From NCBI GenBank assembly GCA_965240325.2, contig OZ251226.1, positions 2,852,001-2,916,000 on the forward strand: 64,000 nt of DNA, written 5' to 3'. A program made the position numbers and the translations under genes. The DNA comes from Rebecca billardiae RCC1528 (lineage: Eukaryota; Haptophyta). The notes beneath the pieces are model-generated. The model was not told the DNA's origin. It saw nothing but the letters and a program-made list of their open reading frames with translations, and searched no databases. Below, piece after piece: positions 11,148 through 21,207 of the stretch (position 1 is the stretch's first letter; each line of letters begins with the position of its first letter).

Positions 11148-12542
11148 TCACGGCGTTCCTCGCGAGTGGCATGATGACCACCTGTCAGCAGCCGTTGGGA
11201 CAAACGGCGTGCTCGGCCGGTTGCGTCGCAGTTTAGCTGCTGTCCGCACAACCGCTGCGACACTGGGCACCAACTCGAATCCACGCCGGCCTGCAGTGAA
11301 ATTGACATAGCTGCCGCCATCACCGTGTTCAGTGATGTGCACACTGTGCCCCACGGAATCGGCTACATTCTGCGCAGCTGGCAGCAGTTGCAGCGCGAGC
11401 ACGTGCTCGGCCTTCGAGAGCCACCTGGCAGTGTCCAGCGAGCAGAATGCGCCACGAGCAACCGCCTGTTCAAAGGCCTGGCGCAACGCTGCCTCGTCTG
11501 CGTCGCTCCCCAACATGCGCGCCTCGTCGGCAACCGATGCCAGCAGCAGCTGATTCAGCGTGCCGCTGTCAGCACACTCCACTGGCTCTGACGAGAAGGT
11601 GAAGCCGTGGTCCTCGAGCCGCTTGTACAGATTGAGAAGCTGCGTTTTGACCATGCTAGTGGCAAGGACGCCAGCTGGTGCAAAGCCCGTCCTGGAGGCT
11701 TCTAGCAGGACATCGAGCAACGAGAGGAAGTGGAGAGGCTTTGCGCCCCGTGTGTTGGCCCGGGCTCGCAAGAGCGTGGCGCCATCCGAGCTCGACAGGA
11801 ATCTGCAGGTGTGAACAGCGCCGAAGACATCACAGATGAGCCGCTGCACCAGCGGTGTCTGCGTGTCGTGCATGTTGAGGACGCTCGCTTTGATTGCGCG
11901 TGATCCTACGCCCATCCGCAGCCAGTGATTCAATGAGGCGACACCGCCATAGTGTCCCCGAACCTTTCGAAAGTTTGACCACTTGAGCCAGTGCACCTTG
12001 CGCATGTGCTGCGCGAGCTTCCAGCCAAGCGGTTCGCGGTACAAAGCCCCAAGGAAAGCCTGAGCGTACAAGCTGAGTGCCCACTCGAATGTGCGCCGAT
12101 ACACGACGATCACGTGAATGCCAAATCCCGCGCGCACGAGCTCGCGCGGCATGTGCGAGACGTCCACATTCGTGTGCCCAAACTCCTCGCACGTGAAGAA
12201 GATGCCGCTGACCCCGGCACCCGAGTGGGCGTGCACTCGCTCTCTCAACGTCACTGACGCGTTCAGGGCGGCGGTATTGCAGCCAGGCGGATAGGGTGTC
12301 CTTTGTCCGAAGCAGTAGCACCACTCCCTCATGTACGTGCAGTGCCTCTTCGTGCCATGGACGGAGGCAGGGGCGATATTGTCGCCCCATCGCAGCAGGG
12401 TCATTACCTTGTCATCGTGGAGGACTTCCTGCATCGTCGTTGATGCTGTCTTCAGAGGCCCAATGTGCACGTAGGCGGTGCGGATGCTGCTTCCTGCCGC
12501 AACCATCGCCATCGCGACACCCATGGCGAGGAGCCCTACCAT
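11148..12542 (-). CDS. Golgi-type sulfotransferase, type II membrane protein
   Basis: Predicted PAPS-dependent sulfotransferase of about 464 residues acting in the secretory pathway. The ATG at 12542 gives a hydrophobic signal-anchor (roughly residues 1-18), then the 5'-phosphosulfate-binding loop HIGPLKTASTT at 26-36. A 3'-phosphate-binding segment VYRRTFEWALSLYAQ follows, with the expected Arg and Ser. The open frame extends upstream to 12758, but that stretch is basic, low-complexity and precedes the signal anchor, so it is probably 5' UTR. Single exon. The loop differs from canonical PKSGTT by having KTASTT. Substrate unknown; surface polysaccharide or glycoprotein is a reasonable inference. 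The other sulfotransferase at 52389 has a different, canonical loop, so the two are not recent duplicates. Confidence 0.75.
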   Translation of the reverse strand: MVGLLAMGVAMAMVAAGSSIRTAYVHIGPLKTASTTMQEVLHDDKVMTLLRWGDNIAPASVHGTKRHCTYMREWCYCFGQRTPYPPGCNTAALNASVTLRERVHAHSGAGVSGIFFTCEEFGHTNVDVSHMPRELVRAGFGIHVIVVYRRTFEWALSLYAQAFLGALYREPLGWKLAQHMRKVHWLKWSNFRKVRGHYGGVASLNHWLRMGVGSRAIKASVLNMHDTQTPLVQRLICDVFGAVHTCRFLSSSDGATLLRARANTRGAKPLHFLSLLDVLLEASRTGFAPAGVLATSMVKTQLLNLYKRLEDHGFTFSSEPVECADSGTLNQLLLASVADEARMLGSDADEAALRQAFEQAVARGAFCSLDTARWLSKAEHVLALQLLPAAQNVADSVGHSVHITEHGDGGSYVNFTAGRRGFELVPSVAAVVRTAAKLRRNRPSTPFVPTAADRWSSCHSRGTP

Positions 12543-12977
12543 CACGGCGTCGGCTCCATGGCGAGGACTGGGCAGCGTCCAGAGAGCGCACGATCGATGG
12601 TGCCTCCGCGCGCCGCGAGACGGACGGCAGCGCAAGTGGGCGGTGCAGACCTCGTCGAGGCTCCGCGCTGGGGATCGAGCCTCATCCGAAGGACCGAAGC
12701 CGCGACCGGATACCATATTGTCAGGGCGGAATACGATGGGACGATCCAAAGCTGACAATACTGATGATTGAAGACAGCTGAGTCTGAGTGACTCAGTGAG
12801 GCGGACTCAATGACCGGAGTCGCGTGCGTCGGCGCGTCGGCGCGTTGGTCACGATCTGCGCCAGACACTCAATAATACGTATGGCAACTCATGTGGCCCG
12901 TGATCGGTGAACGAGGATACATGGATACAACGGCGTGCAGTAGCTCCTAAGACCTAACTCCGTAAATGCCTGACTGA
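12543..12977. other. Upstream region of the sulfotransferase, no gene seen
   Basis: Contains direct ACTGAGTGACTC-like short repeats around 12775-12800. No other feature is supported. Confidence 0.4.
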
Positions 12978-13734
12978 CGTATCAGTGATACAGGCAGATA
13001 CAGTGATACAGTGATACAGCGGCAGCGGGTTTCAAAACGGCCGGCGATTCGCGGCCGGGCCCGACGACCCCCACTCTCGCGCGATGGCAAGGCGCGCGTC
13101 TTCGCAGCTCGTGTGGGCGTGAGTGCCGGGCCGCGTCAGGGCGCGCTGGAGCCGTGGCGTGATGGAGACGTGGCGCCCGTGCGCTGTTCTGCGAGCCGCA
13201 CCGCGACAGCCAGGCATCGCTGCAGTTGTCGCCACGCACGCCCGCGGCGGCCGCTGACGGCACGTCGCAGCCGCCGCCGGCTGCCGCGCCAATGACTGAC
13301 TGGCACGCGCCCTGCGGGCCGAGCGCGCAGGCGAGAGCCGGCACCGTGCCTGCTGGCCGCCGCCGTGTCTGATCACCGCCCGTGCCCTCGCCGGCAGCGC
13401 GCGTGCGGCGCTGCGTATGCTGCGGCGCACAACGGCTCGCCAGCCAGCTCGGCCGTCAGGGCCTCGTGCCGTGTCGCCCCCCGCCCCGCCCCCCCCGTCT
13501 TGCTCACCGTTGACTGATCATCCGCGGCACGCAGGCGAGCCAACTTCACCACCGTCGGGGCCGGGAACTCCCTGTTCAGGCCGCCGCAATCGTCCCTGTC
13601 CGCGCCCGGACTGCTCAACTCTGCTGCCGCCGGCACTCGCCGGCACACGCCCAGACTCCAGACTGCCACCACCCGGACTACCAGGCCACCTGCTGTATCA
13701 CTGTATCACTGTATCTGCCTGTATCACTGATACG
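12978..13734. mobile_element. 757-bp element with perfect 42-bp terminal inverted repeats
   Basis: Positions 12978-13019 and 13693-13734 are exact reverse complements over 42 bp; each repeat is itself made of GTGATACA-type subrepeats. The interior (GC-rich, 673 bp) has no convincing ORF. A third copy of the terminal sequence lies at 13818-13852 in the same orientation as the right end, preceded by a diverged copy of the adjacent interior (GGACTGCCACCACCCGGACT against GGACTGTCGCCATCCGGACT). The right end has therefore been tandemly duplicated. Likely a non-autonomous transposon or foldback element. Confidence 0.7.
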
Positions 13735-13853
13735 GAGGGCCCTCCTTGCCAAGCCGCCGCCGCGCGCGCCGCCGTCCGCTCCCGGACTGTCGCCATCCGG
13801 ACTACAGGCCAGGCCCGTGTATCACTGTATCACTGTATCTGCCTGTATCACTC
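13735..13853. repeat. Tandem duplicate of the right end of the 757-bp element
   Basis: Repeats the subterminal and most of the terminal repeat sequence of 13640-13734 with substitutions in the subterminal part. The outermost seven bases of the terminal repeat (GATACG side) are replaced by CAAGTGA. Confidence 0.6.
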
Positions 13854-14171
13854 AAGTGACTCCGTTGCTGCTCGTCGCTGACGTCGGACGGAGCAGTACT
13901 CGCAGTCTCGCTCAGCCTCATCAGCCGGCGGCGGCCCCACCCGTCACCGGCCCCGCGGGCCGCTGAGTACTGTCTACCGACCGGCCAACATTGCCATTTG
14001 TCGCCGTGACTGCCGCGGTCGCCAAATGATGCCAGTCACGGTGTACATGCTGCAAGTGCTGCAGCCTGCAGGCTGTCCCATCCTCTCGGTCCGCATGGCC
14101 TCGAAGCCGCGGCGACGTCAGAATGAGCCAGCCCGCCCCCCTCCCCCCGTCCTGCGGGCCGCGCCGAGCGC

Positions 14172-15536
14172 TCACTCAGCAATCTCGGGGTCGTCTCCTG
14201 CTCCTGCCGCCGCGCTTCGGCTCTGGCGCAGCTCGTCGCGCTTGAGCACGCCGAAGAGCGCGAGCACGGCGAACTGCGCGACGGGCCGGGCGGAGGGCGC
14301 GGCCGCGCGGCGGTGAGACCATCGCGTGTGCGCTGGCCGGCGGGCGCACGGGCGCGCGCACCTTGGAGAGGAAGATCAGGAAGTAGACCGACTCTGCGAA
14401 CGGCTCCTTGCCCTCCATCACGGAGAGGCGCGGCAGCCCCAGGATGCGGATGCAGTCAAACAGGAGAGTCATGAGGACCAAGGTGACGTACACGACGAGG
14501 AAGTTGGTCTTGTCCGTGTCCAGGTAGTACAGCGCGAAGAGCGGGACGAGCGCCTGCCACTCCAGCGCGCCGATTGTGACGAGCAGGAAGAGCAGCTGCG
14601 GCAGGGCGGGGGCAGCGAGCGCGGCGCACGCGACGCTCGGGCTCAGCTGCCGCCGCGGCCCCGCGCGTGCAGCGACGGGAGCGACGGAAGGGGGCAGGTG
14701 GGGGGCGGCCTCGCGCGCGCGCGCGCGCGCACCAGCTGCGCGAAGAGCAGTGCGTACAGGGCGAGCCTCACGCCGCGCGCGTCGTACAGGTCGGTGAGCG
14801 CCTCGACAAGCAGCTCCTCGTGCCACAGCTCGAGCAGCTTCGAGGCGAGCACCGCGGTCGCGGCAGTCACCAGGAGGAAGGTGAGGCGCGCGAGGCCGAA
14901 GGCGGTCTCGTAGCCGACCGGGCCCCAGCCGAGCGACTCTGGCACCGCCGCCGCGTACGCCAACATCCCGAGGAAAATGAACATCCAGCTGACCGCCCAC
15001 GTGCCGATGATCATGAAGTGCCATTTGCGGTTAGCAAAGCCCGCAGCCGCGAGGCGTACCTTGGCGTTCTTCGCAAAGCCCACCGCCTCCGCGAGGCCCT
15101 CGATCACTGACAACGCGAACGCAATCCACAGCGTCAGGAAGGCCAGCCACAGGAACCACGCGGCCGCCGTGCCCGCGCCCTTGGCGGCGCACCACACGGC
15201 CACAGGCGTCGTGTCGATGCCATCCCATGCCTTGGGCATGGGGTCATGCGGGCCGGGCGGGCAGAGCCCCTCATCGCTGAAGCTGTGGATAGTCGCATTC
15301 TCGCCCTTCCCAATCTTCACGTGATTGAGCCCCACGTAAGCCTTGACAGGCTTGCCCTCGCGCATCGCCGTCCCCTCCACCCAGTCGTTCTCTCCGAGCG
15401 CGATGCCCATGAAGATGATGCACAGGAAGGCGACCCCGGCGCACAGGAGCGGGACGAAGTCGAGTGATGCGGTGGCGCTGCGCGCTCCATTGCCCTCGTC
15501 GGACCGAGGCCCGCTGCCAGCCAGCTTGGCCGACAT
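14172..15536 (-). CDS. Multipass membrane protein, AGTRAP-like C-terminal half
   Basis: Function unknown. Exons on the minus strand: 15536-14733, 14595-14362, 14273-14172, both introns phase 0 (379 residues). The open frame runs up to 15707, but only a TTG is there; the first ATG is at 15536. Hydrophobic segments: one near residues 28-48, a polar loop with DWVEG and two cysteines, then three more helices in exon 1. Further helices lie in exon 2 (LVTIGALEWQALVPLFALYY; VVYVTLVLMTLLFDCIRIL) and one spans exons 2-3. The first four helices with a W-containing loop recall claudin-like topology. The exon 2-3 part resembles in layout the type-1 angiotensin II receptor-associated protein family. Both comparisons are by eye. 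Divergent from the Agenet gene, whose start is 258 bp away. Confidence 0.65.
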
Positions 15537-15793
15537 CTGCGCGGAGGAAGAGCGCCGTTGCCCGCGCTTGCTTTCAAGCTCGAAAGCGTCGCTGCGGAAG
15601 ACGGGTGGGCCTGGCCGACGACAACGCGCGCTCCCAGGCCTGCTCGCGAGCTGAGCAGCAGTGCGCAATAATAAACCAACCGAGGCCAAACTGGCCAAAC
15701 GCTCCAAAGTTTGTTATTCAGCGCCCAAACCTGTAGTAGAGCACTGAATAAGGGATATCCCCGGACTCCGACTTGTCGCCGCCCGGACCCACG
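15537..15793. promoter_or_regulatory. Shared upstream region of a divergent gene pair
   Basis: The 257 bp between the two ATGs must hold promoters for both genes. It includes AGGCCAAACTGGCCAAAC at about 15680 and an AT-richer patch AATAATAAA. No defined motif can be assigned. Confidence 0.4.
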
Positions 15794-17810
15794 ATGCCGA
15801 TGTCCGCTCAGGCGCCGTGCGCTGTGACGCGCCTCTGCTGGAGCTGCGGCGAGCTCTTCGCCCTGGCGTCGCCAGTCTCGGGCGGCGCTGATATCTCGCG
15901 GTGCTCTGCGCGCTGCGCGCACTGTGGCGCCGTCTCGCGCTCGCTCGTGCCACCGCCGCCTGCGGCTCCATGGCCCGGCGCGTACGAGCGCCCGGCGCCT
16001 GCCAGCCTCACGCTCAGGCGCGTGCACAAGATCGCGAAGCGGCGGCGCGTCGGCGGGCCGGGCAGCGCGATGCGCTATCTCGTCCAGTGGGATGAGCACG
16101 ACGCGCTCCTGCCCGTCGGCGGCCGCTCCGACTCGCCGCTGCCAGGCGGCTTGAGCGGCGTGGCATGCGGCAGCGCGGTGAGCGGCGCGGCCGTGCCATC
16201 GCCGCCCGTGCAGCCCGCGGGCGGGAAGGGCCCCCTCGCCTTGGAGTCGTGGGAGGTGGCGGTACACCTCTCGCTCGACCCGAGCCTCGTCGCCTTCTAC
16301 GACGACATGCTCGCGGCCGAGCTCGAGTCGGCGCAGCTGGCGCGGCAGAGTGCGCCGCCGCGCGTGAGCCTCGTGGACGCTGTGCGGCTGCAGATGGCGT
16401 GGTGCGAGTCCGGCACGCTGGCCGACGGCGGCAGCGCGGGCTCGGCCGCTCCCGAGCGGCGTGAGCCGGTCCGGCGTGGCAACGACGTCGTGTGGAACGC
16501 GGGCGACATGGTGGAGGTGCAGTGGAAAGGGAAGGGCTTCCGAGGCTCGTGGGCGCTCGCCGAGGTGGCGCGCGTGCACAACCGAGACTTGCTGCTCGTG
16601 CGCTTCGTCGACTTTGTCGGTGCGCGCGCCTTCCGCGCGCGCGCGCCACGCGGTGTACGCACGGCGCGCGCGCTCTCGCGGCCGCGCGCGCGCGCGCGCG
16701 CGGCCGTGTGCGCAACAACCCGTCCGCGCCCACCCGCCCTGCGCCACGCGCGCGCTGGCCCCGCGGCGCGCGCGCGCCCCGCTCTGCTCCGCGCAGACGA
16801 CCGCGGCAATCCGCTCGAGGAGGACGTGCCCAGCAGGCGCGTGCGGCTCGTGCCGCCCAAGCACTCCGCGGACTGGCGGCCACAGCTTGGCGAGCACCTG
16901 GAGTCGCGCTCGAACGACCTGTGGTGGGAGGGCCGCGTCGAGCGCTTCGACACCATCAAGGTGCGGCCGCACGCGCGCGCGGCGCGCCGCGCAACGCGCG
17001 CGCGCGCGCTCAGCCCCGTGTGCTGCGCCCTGTGCGCAGGGCTATCTCTTCGCGTACGAGTACCACCCGGTGTGGATCTGGCTGCCCATCGACGGGCTTC
17101 GCCCGCGTCCGAGCTTCAGCGTGTCCTTCCCGCGCAACCGCGTGCGCGCGGCGGGTGACGAGGCCGAGCCCGAGGCGGAGGCGGAGCTGGAGGGCGAGGC
17201 GGACGAGAGCGCGAGCGATGAGGGCGCACCCCCCGTGCGTAAGCAAAGCTGCCCCCACGCTGGCTGCATCCTCACCGAGCGGCACAAGGGGCTCTGCCAG
17301 TTCGGCGACGACACGGTCGCTGGGCGCGACGAAGCCGCGCGCTCGATGCGCCAGAAGGGCCTCACCGAGCGCGCGCGCAAGCTCGAGGTGCTGGAGCAGG
17401 AGGAGATCCTGCGCTCCATCCACCGCAGGCGCGCGTCGCGGCGCGCGCAGGAGGCCGCCCAGCCGACCAAGGTGATCCCCGGCTCGCGCATGGCGCAGTG
17501 GCACCCGCAGCTCTTCGTGACCGAGTTCGAGCACGCGCTCACGCCCGTGCTCGTCTTCGACACCTCGCGCACGCCGGCGGGCTGCTGCGGCCAGCTGATC
17601 CTCACCTCGGCGCAGATCGCCGCAGACGTGCTGCGCATGATCCGGACAGAGCTCAACGTGCAGCTGGACGGCAGGCGGGTGGTCTGCGTGCCGCACGCGT
17701 CCGGGCCGGAAATGGAGCTGCTCGAGCTCACGGGCATCCCGCGCACGACTCCCAACGTCGAGTGGCTGCCGCAAGAGGGCCGCGTCGACCTGCTCGTCAT
17801 CGACAGCTGA
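15794..17810 (+). CDS. Tandem Agenet/Tudor-like chromatin protein
   Basis: Exons 15794-16619, 16797-16960, 17040-17810 (586 residues); the open frame extends to a TTG at 15773 but the first ATG is 15794. The N-terminal part has a putative zinc-binding cluster, CWSCGELF followed by CSARCAHCG. A chromo-like strand, MRYLVQWDEHD, follows. Two Agenet modules come next: one starts GDMVEVQWKGKGFRGSW, crosses the first intron and ends VRLVPPKH; the second starts GEHLESRSNDLWWEGRVE and crosses the second intron to YHPVWIWLPIDGLRP. An acidic stretch, a Cys/His-containing segment (CPHAGCILTERHKGLC) and a conserved-looking C-terminal domain close the protein. Agenet modules bind methylated histone tails or connect to DNA methylation in plants, so a nuclear reader role is inferred. 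No catalytic motif seen. Confidence 0.75.
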
Positions 17811-18199
17811 CCACCCGCGCGTTTCTTAAATTCCGTCATGGCAGCACTCGGCAGGCCGGCAGCATCCGAGGTCGCGGAGGTGATACGTGCATCGGATCTT
17901 AGGAGGCTACAGGCGGCCGCCCGACTCCCACTGCTAGTTATCCACTACTCACTAGATGCTAGAGCTACTAGATACTACCCGTAACTATAGTAACTACGTA
18001 CGATGGCACTTATTCGCATCGTCGACTCGCGTCGTCCGCCCACGCCGTTACCGTCGCAGGTCCGTAGGACTAGTGGACTACCCGTATACTCCGACGATCA
18101 CTCAGTGACAGTGTGAGTGACTCAGCGTCTCAGCGCCGCACGTGACTTGGGCCCAGTTGCCCGCCGCAGACCGGGTCCGGATGCAAGACTCGTGACGAG
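17811..18199. other. Intergenic, convergent gene ends, nothing recognised
   Basis: Between the convergent 3' ends of the Agenet gene and the membrane-protein gene. AT-richer than its surroundings with short degenerate repeats such as CTACTAGATACTA; no terminator or polyadenylation signal could be assigned confidently. Confidence 0.4.
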
Positions 18200-19426
18200 T
18201 CACACCATGCGACTCATCGTCTGCTCATGTGCTGGTCGACCGCCATCAGACTGGCGGCGGAACGAGTCGTGATGGAAGTCATCCACAGCGGCGGCGGCGC
18301 GTTCATGATGTTTGCTGTGCTGGCTGGCTGATTTGGATGAGCGCCGGCTGTTTGACTCATCGTCGTCGGCCGGGGTGCCATCGATCCAATTGTCGCCCAC
18401 AGGCAGCACGACGTTCTCAACCGTCTGCAGCGCAACAAAGCCGACGAAGGTCGAGATGCCCGCCTTAACGATGCCGAGGATGGCGGGGTCGTGCTCGCTG
18501 ATCGCGAGCGGGTTGGGGAAGGACGGGTCCGTGGCCACAAAGATGCCAAGCCCGGCGCCGACCGCGGCAGAGAGAAGGCGGTCGTTGTTGAAGTTGTCCG
18601 CGAACGGCTCCTCCATGCCGAAGCGGGCGTACGCGCTGCGGAAAACGCGCAGCCCAGTGAAGAAGGCGAGGCCCGTCAGGAGCGCCGTCCACAGGCACAG
18701 GAGCACAAACGGCTGCTCCGGGTTCAGCGCATTCACGACAGGCTGCCAGGCAGTGCCGCTGAAGACCGCGGCACTGCCGAGCCAAAGCGCCACGAGCGCC
18801 TCCGCGCGGATGTTCACCTCTGCCCTGCGCAACGCATATCGCGAGAAGCCGCGGAAGGCCAGGTGGCCGCAGAAGACGCCCGCCGCGTCGCCGAGGCCCG
18901 TCAGCACGAAGAAGATCGCTGACGTGGGCCCGGCGCCAAGGAGGCCAGCGACCACGGACATGGCTTGCCAGCCAGCGCCGCCGCAGAAGATCTTGCTCAT
19001 TGCCACCTCGAGGGTCGATTCTGTCCGCGCGAAGAGTACGCTGAAACTCATCTGCGAGCAGTGCTCACCGGTGAGCTTGAGGCGCTCGCGTTCGCGCTTG
19101 GAAGTCGTGAGCGGCGACTGGATGACACCAGTCAGGCCGCGCACCAGTGGCGCGGGCTTGGAGACGGGGAGAGCTGGCATCGTCGATGCGCGGCCAGGGC
19201 CACGAAGCGAGCGACGCGGCTTCTCAGCCGCGCTCGGCTTCGGCTTCGGTAGCGAGTCTTCATGAAACGACGCCATCCGCTGTGACTTGCCCGACGATGG
19301 CTGCTCCGTGGAGGCTCCGCGCGACGTGGTGGAGGCGACAAGGGCAGCCCAGGCAGCGTCGTCTGTGAACTGGTCCGCGCTCTCGTGCTCCATGAGCATG
19401 CTGCGCGCACGCGAGGCGTCTGTCAT
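18200..19426 (-). CDS. Membrane protein of unknown function, likely lineage-specific
   Basis: Single-exon ORF, 408 residues from the ATG at 19426; further in-frame ATGs lie 9 and 11 codons downstream, and the upstream extension starts only with GTG. The N-terminal third is Ser/Arg/Lys-rich and probably disordered or a targeting leader. The core has several hydrophobic segments: AMSVVAGLLGAGPTSAIFFV, AEALVALWLGSAAVF, FVLLCLWTALLTGLAFFTG and, near the C-terminus, VKAGISTFVGFVALQTV. A conserved-looking motif FADNFNNDRLLSA sits between helices. The C-terminus is hydrophilic, rich in Asp, Ser and His. I do not recognise the family; it could be a plastid envelope or endomembrane protein. Its start is 205 bp from the divergent Nudix gene. 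Confidence 0.65.
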   Translation of the reverse strand: MTDASRARSMLMEHESADQFTDDAAWAALVASTTSRGASTEQPSSGKSQRMASFHEDSLPKPKPSAAEKPRRSLRGPGRASTMPALPVSKPAPLVRGLTGVIQSPLTTSKRERERLKLTGEHCSQMSFSVLFARTESTLEVAMSKIFCGGAGWQAMSVVAGLLGAGPTSAIFFVLTGLGDAAGVFCGHLAFRGFSRYALRRAEVNIRAEALVALWLGSAAVFSGTAWQPVVNALNPEQPFVLLCLWTALLTGLAFFTGLRVFRSAYARFGMEEPFADNFNNDRLLSAAVGAGLGIFVATDPSFPNPLAISEHDPAILGIVKAGISTFVGFVALQTVENVVLPVGDNWIDGTPADDDESNSRRSSKSASQHSKHHERAAAAVDDFHHDSFRRQSDGGRPAHEQTMSRMV

Positions 19427-19631
19427 TGGCGACGTTGACGGCCTGCTCGGGGGATTGGCCGTCGTGCGTGGGCGTGGCCGGGACCGACGACAAGATGCAA
19501 GCAGCACTCTACCGGTAGGTACGGCCGATTGTATTCATCACTACTGCGGCCCGCCCGGGCCGGACTCGGAAGACGACTGTCCTGCACAGCTGCACTGCTG
19601 CCAGCTGCACCGGAACGGCGGCGGGGATCCC
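19427..19631. promoter_or_regulatory. Shared upstream region of a divergent gene pair
   Basis: 204 bp separate the ATGs of the membrane-protein gene (-) and the Nudix gene (+). No defined element recognised. Confidence 0.35.
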
Positions 19632-20714
19632 ATGGCGTTCACGGTGCTTCGTGGCATCATCAGGCTACGCCCGCTGTGCCGGCTCGCCGCGGCGACAGCA
19701 GCCGGTGCACTGGCATTTGGCACGCCTCTGGCTGCCATGCAAGCCCCTGAGCCCGCACGCGCCGTGGGAGCCGCTGGTCGACCGTCAAACGTTGCGTTGG
19801 GCGCGGCCGTGCGCACAAACGATGCGGGCGAGTCGATGCTGCTCGTGGGCAAGCCCGACACCTACAAGGGCATGATCATCGATACGGACTCCGTCCCACG
19901 CTCGGCTGACGACTTCGTCAGCGTGCTCCGCGCATCGCTCGACGCCTGGCGCGCGGGAGGCGTGCGCGGCGTGTGGCTGCACTTGCCGCTCGACCTGTCG
20001 CACCTCGTGCCCCTCGCGGTCGCGCACGGCTTCAAGTACCACCACGCGAACGAGCGGATCCTGACGCTGACGAACTGGCTGCCCGAGTCCCCGAGCACGC
20101 TGCCACACGGGCCGACGCATCAGGTCGGGGTGGGTGGCTTCGTCCTCAACGACAAGTGCGAGGTGCTCATGGTGAAGGAGCGCACAGGGCCTGCGGCCAA
20201 GCTCGGCATCTGGAAGCTGCCGACCGGAATCATCGAGCGCGGGGAGGACTTGGTGGACGCCGCGAGGCGCGAGGTGCTGGAGGAGACGGGCGTGCGTACG
20301 CACGCAGAGGAGTCCTCCGTGGTCTCGTTCAGGTGCACTGCGCTGCGCGCGCGCGCACGCCGCGCCAAGCTGGCAGCCTCTTGACGCATGCGCGCTGCGC
20401 GCGCGCGCGCCCGATGCAGGCATGCACACCCGCGGAGCGCAGACGGGGTGTCGGACCTCTTCTTCGTCGTCTCTCTCAGAGCCGATTCCGAGAGCTCGGC
20501 CGACGCGGCCCTCCGCATCCAGGAGTCCGAGATCCTCGAGGCCAAGTGGATGCCCCTCGCCGAGGTGGTCGAGCTCGAGTACTACAAGCAGGGCGGTGTG
20601 CTGTACGAGATGGTGCTCGGCACGATGGTGGAGGAGCGGCCCAAGTTCGAGCCGAAGCGCATGACGAACGGCAGCCGGCCTGGCTCCTCGCTCGTCTACC
20701 GCTCGCGCATGTAG
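19632..20714 (+). CDS. Nudix hydrolase, NUDT6-like, organelle-targeted
   Basis: Exons 19632-20332 and 20420-20714 (331 residues). The intron is placed so that FRHAHPRSADGVSDLFFVV reads through the junction as in NUDT6 relatives (acceptor GATGCAG at 20419). The complete Nudix box GX5EX7REVLEETGV spans residues 199-221, with the catalytic REVLEE at 213-218. The region before it (WLHLPLDLSHLVPLAVAHGFKYHHA, then THQVGVGGFVLN) matches the N-terminal module of NUDT6/plant NUDT2-type enzymes, which hydrolyse nucleotide diphosphates such as ADP-ribose or NADH; substrate not determinable here. The first 45 residues are basic and Ala-rich without acidic residues, consistent with mitochondrial or plastid targeting. 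Confidence 0.85.
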
Positions 20715-21207
20715 CGCGGTCGGAGCCGGCTCGCTCGACCCCGAGATCCGCATCCCGCTGCCAAGTATGGTGGCACCAAGGTCTGCGACACGCTCAGTAG
20801 TCAGTAGCCGCTCGTAACGCCGCCGCACGAGACCGCCAACGGTACTGTGAAGTTCAAGTAGACTCCAATCGGCTGACACGGTAGCGTCGCAGTAGCTACT
20901 GCATGTAGTTAAATTTTTCTGAAAGTTGAATGGCCTTACCGTTCGACGTTCCGGGCCTGACGAGGGACGCCGGCGGCCGCAGGTCCGCGCCTGACCCTGC
21001 CACCCTGGCAAGATGGCAAGAGCCTGGCATTGAGCATTTGAGCCTAGTTAGCCCTCTCTTTCATTCCTTTGGTTAGCCATTCATCTCAATCTCATCTAAA
21101 ACTCATGCGGCTGTGCGCCACCGCCATGCTGACGACCGGCGACTTTTGCGTCCGATCGATCATTTGCATTTTACGCGAACATCGCCGGCGGCGGAAACTC
21201 CGCGCGC
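20715..21207. other. Intergenic, no feature recognised
   Basis: Between tandem Nudix and MYST genes. Contains an AT-rich patch at about 20905-20935 and pyrimidine-rich CCTCTCTTTCATTCCTTT at 21052-21069, which could be part of the MYST promoter. Confidence 0.35.

Noticed and set aside
12978-13853. CRISPR-like array of GTGATACA units
   Set aside because: The units are contiguous subrepeats inside terminal inverted repeats, without regular spacers, in a eukaryotic genome.
15537-15707. Longer N-terminus for the multipass membrane protein
   Set aside because: The upstream frame begins with TTG; the first ATG is at 15536.
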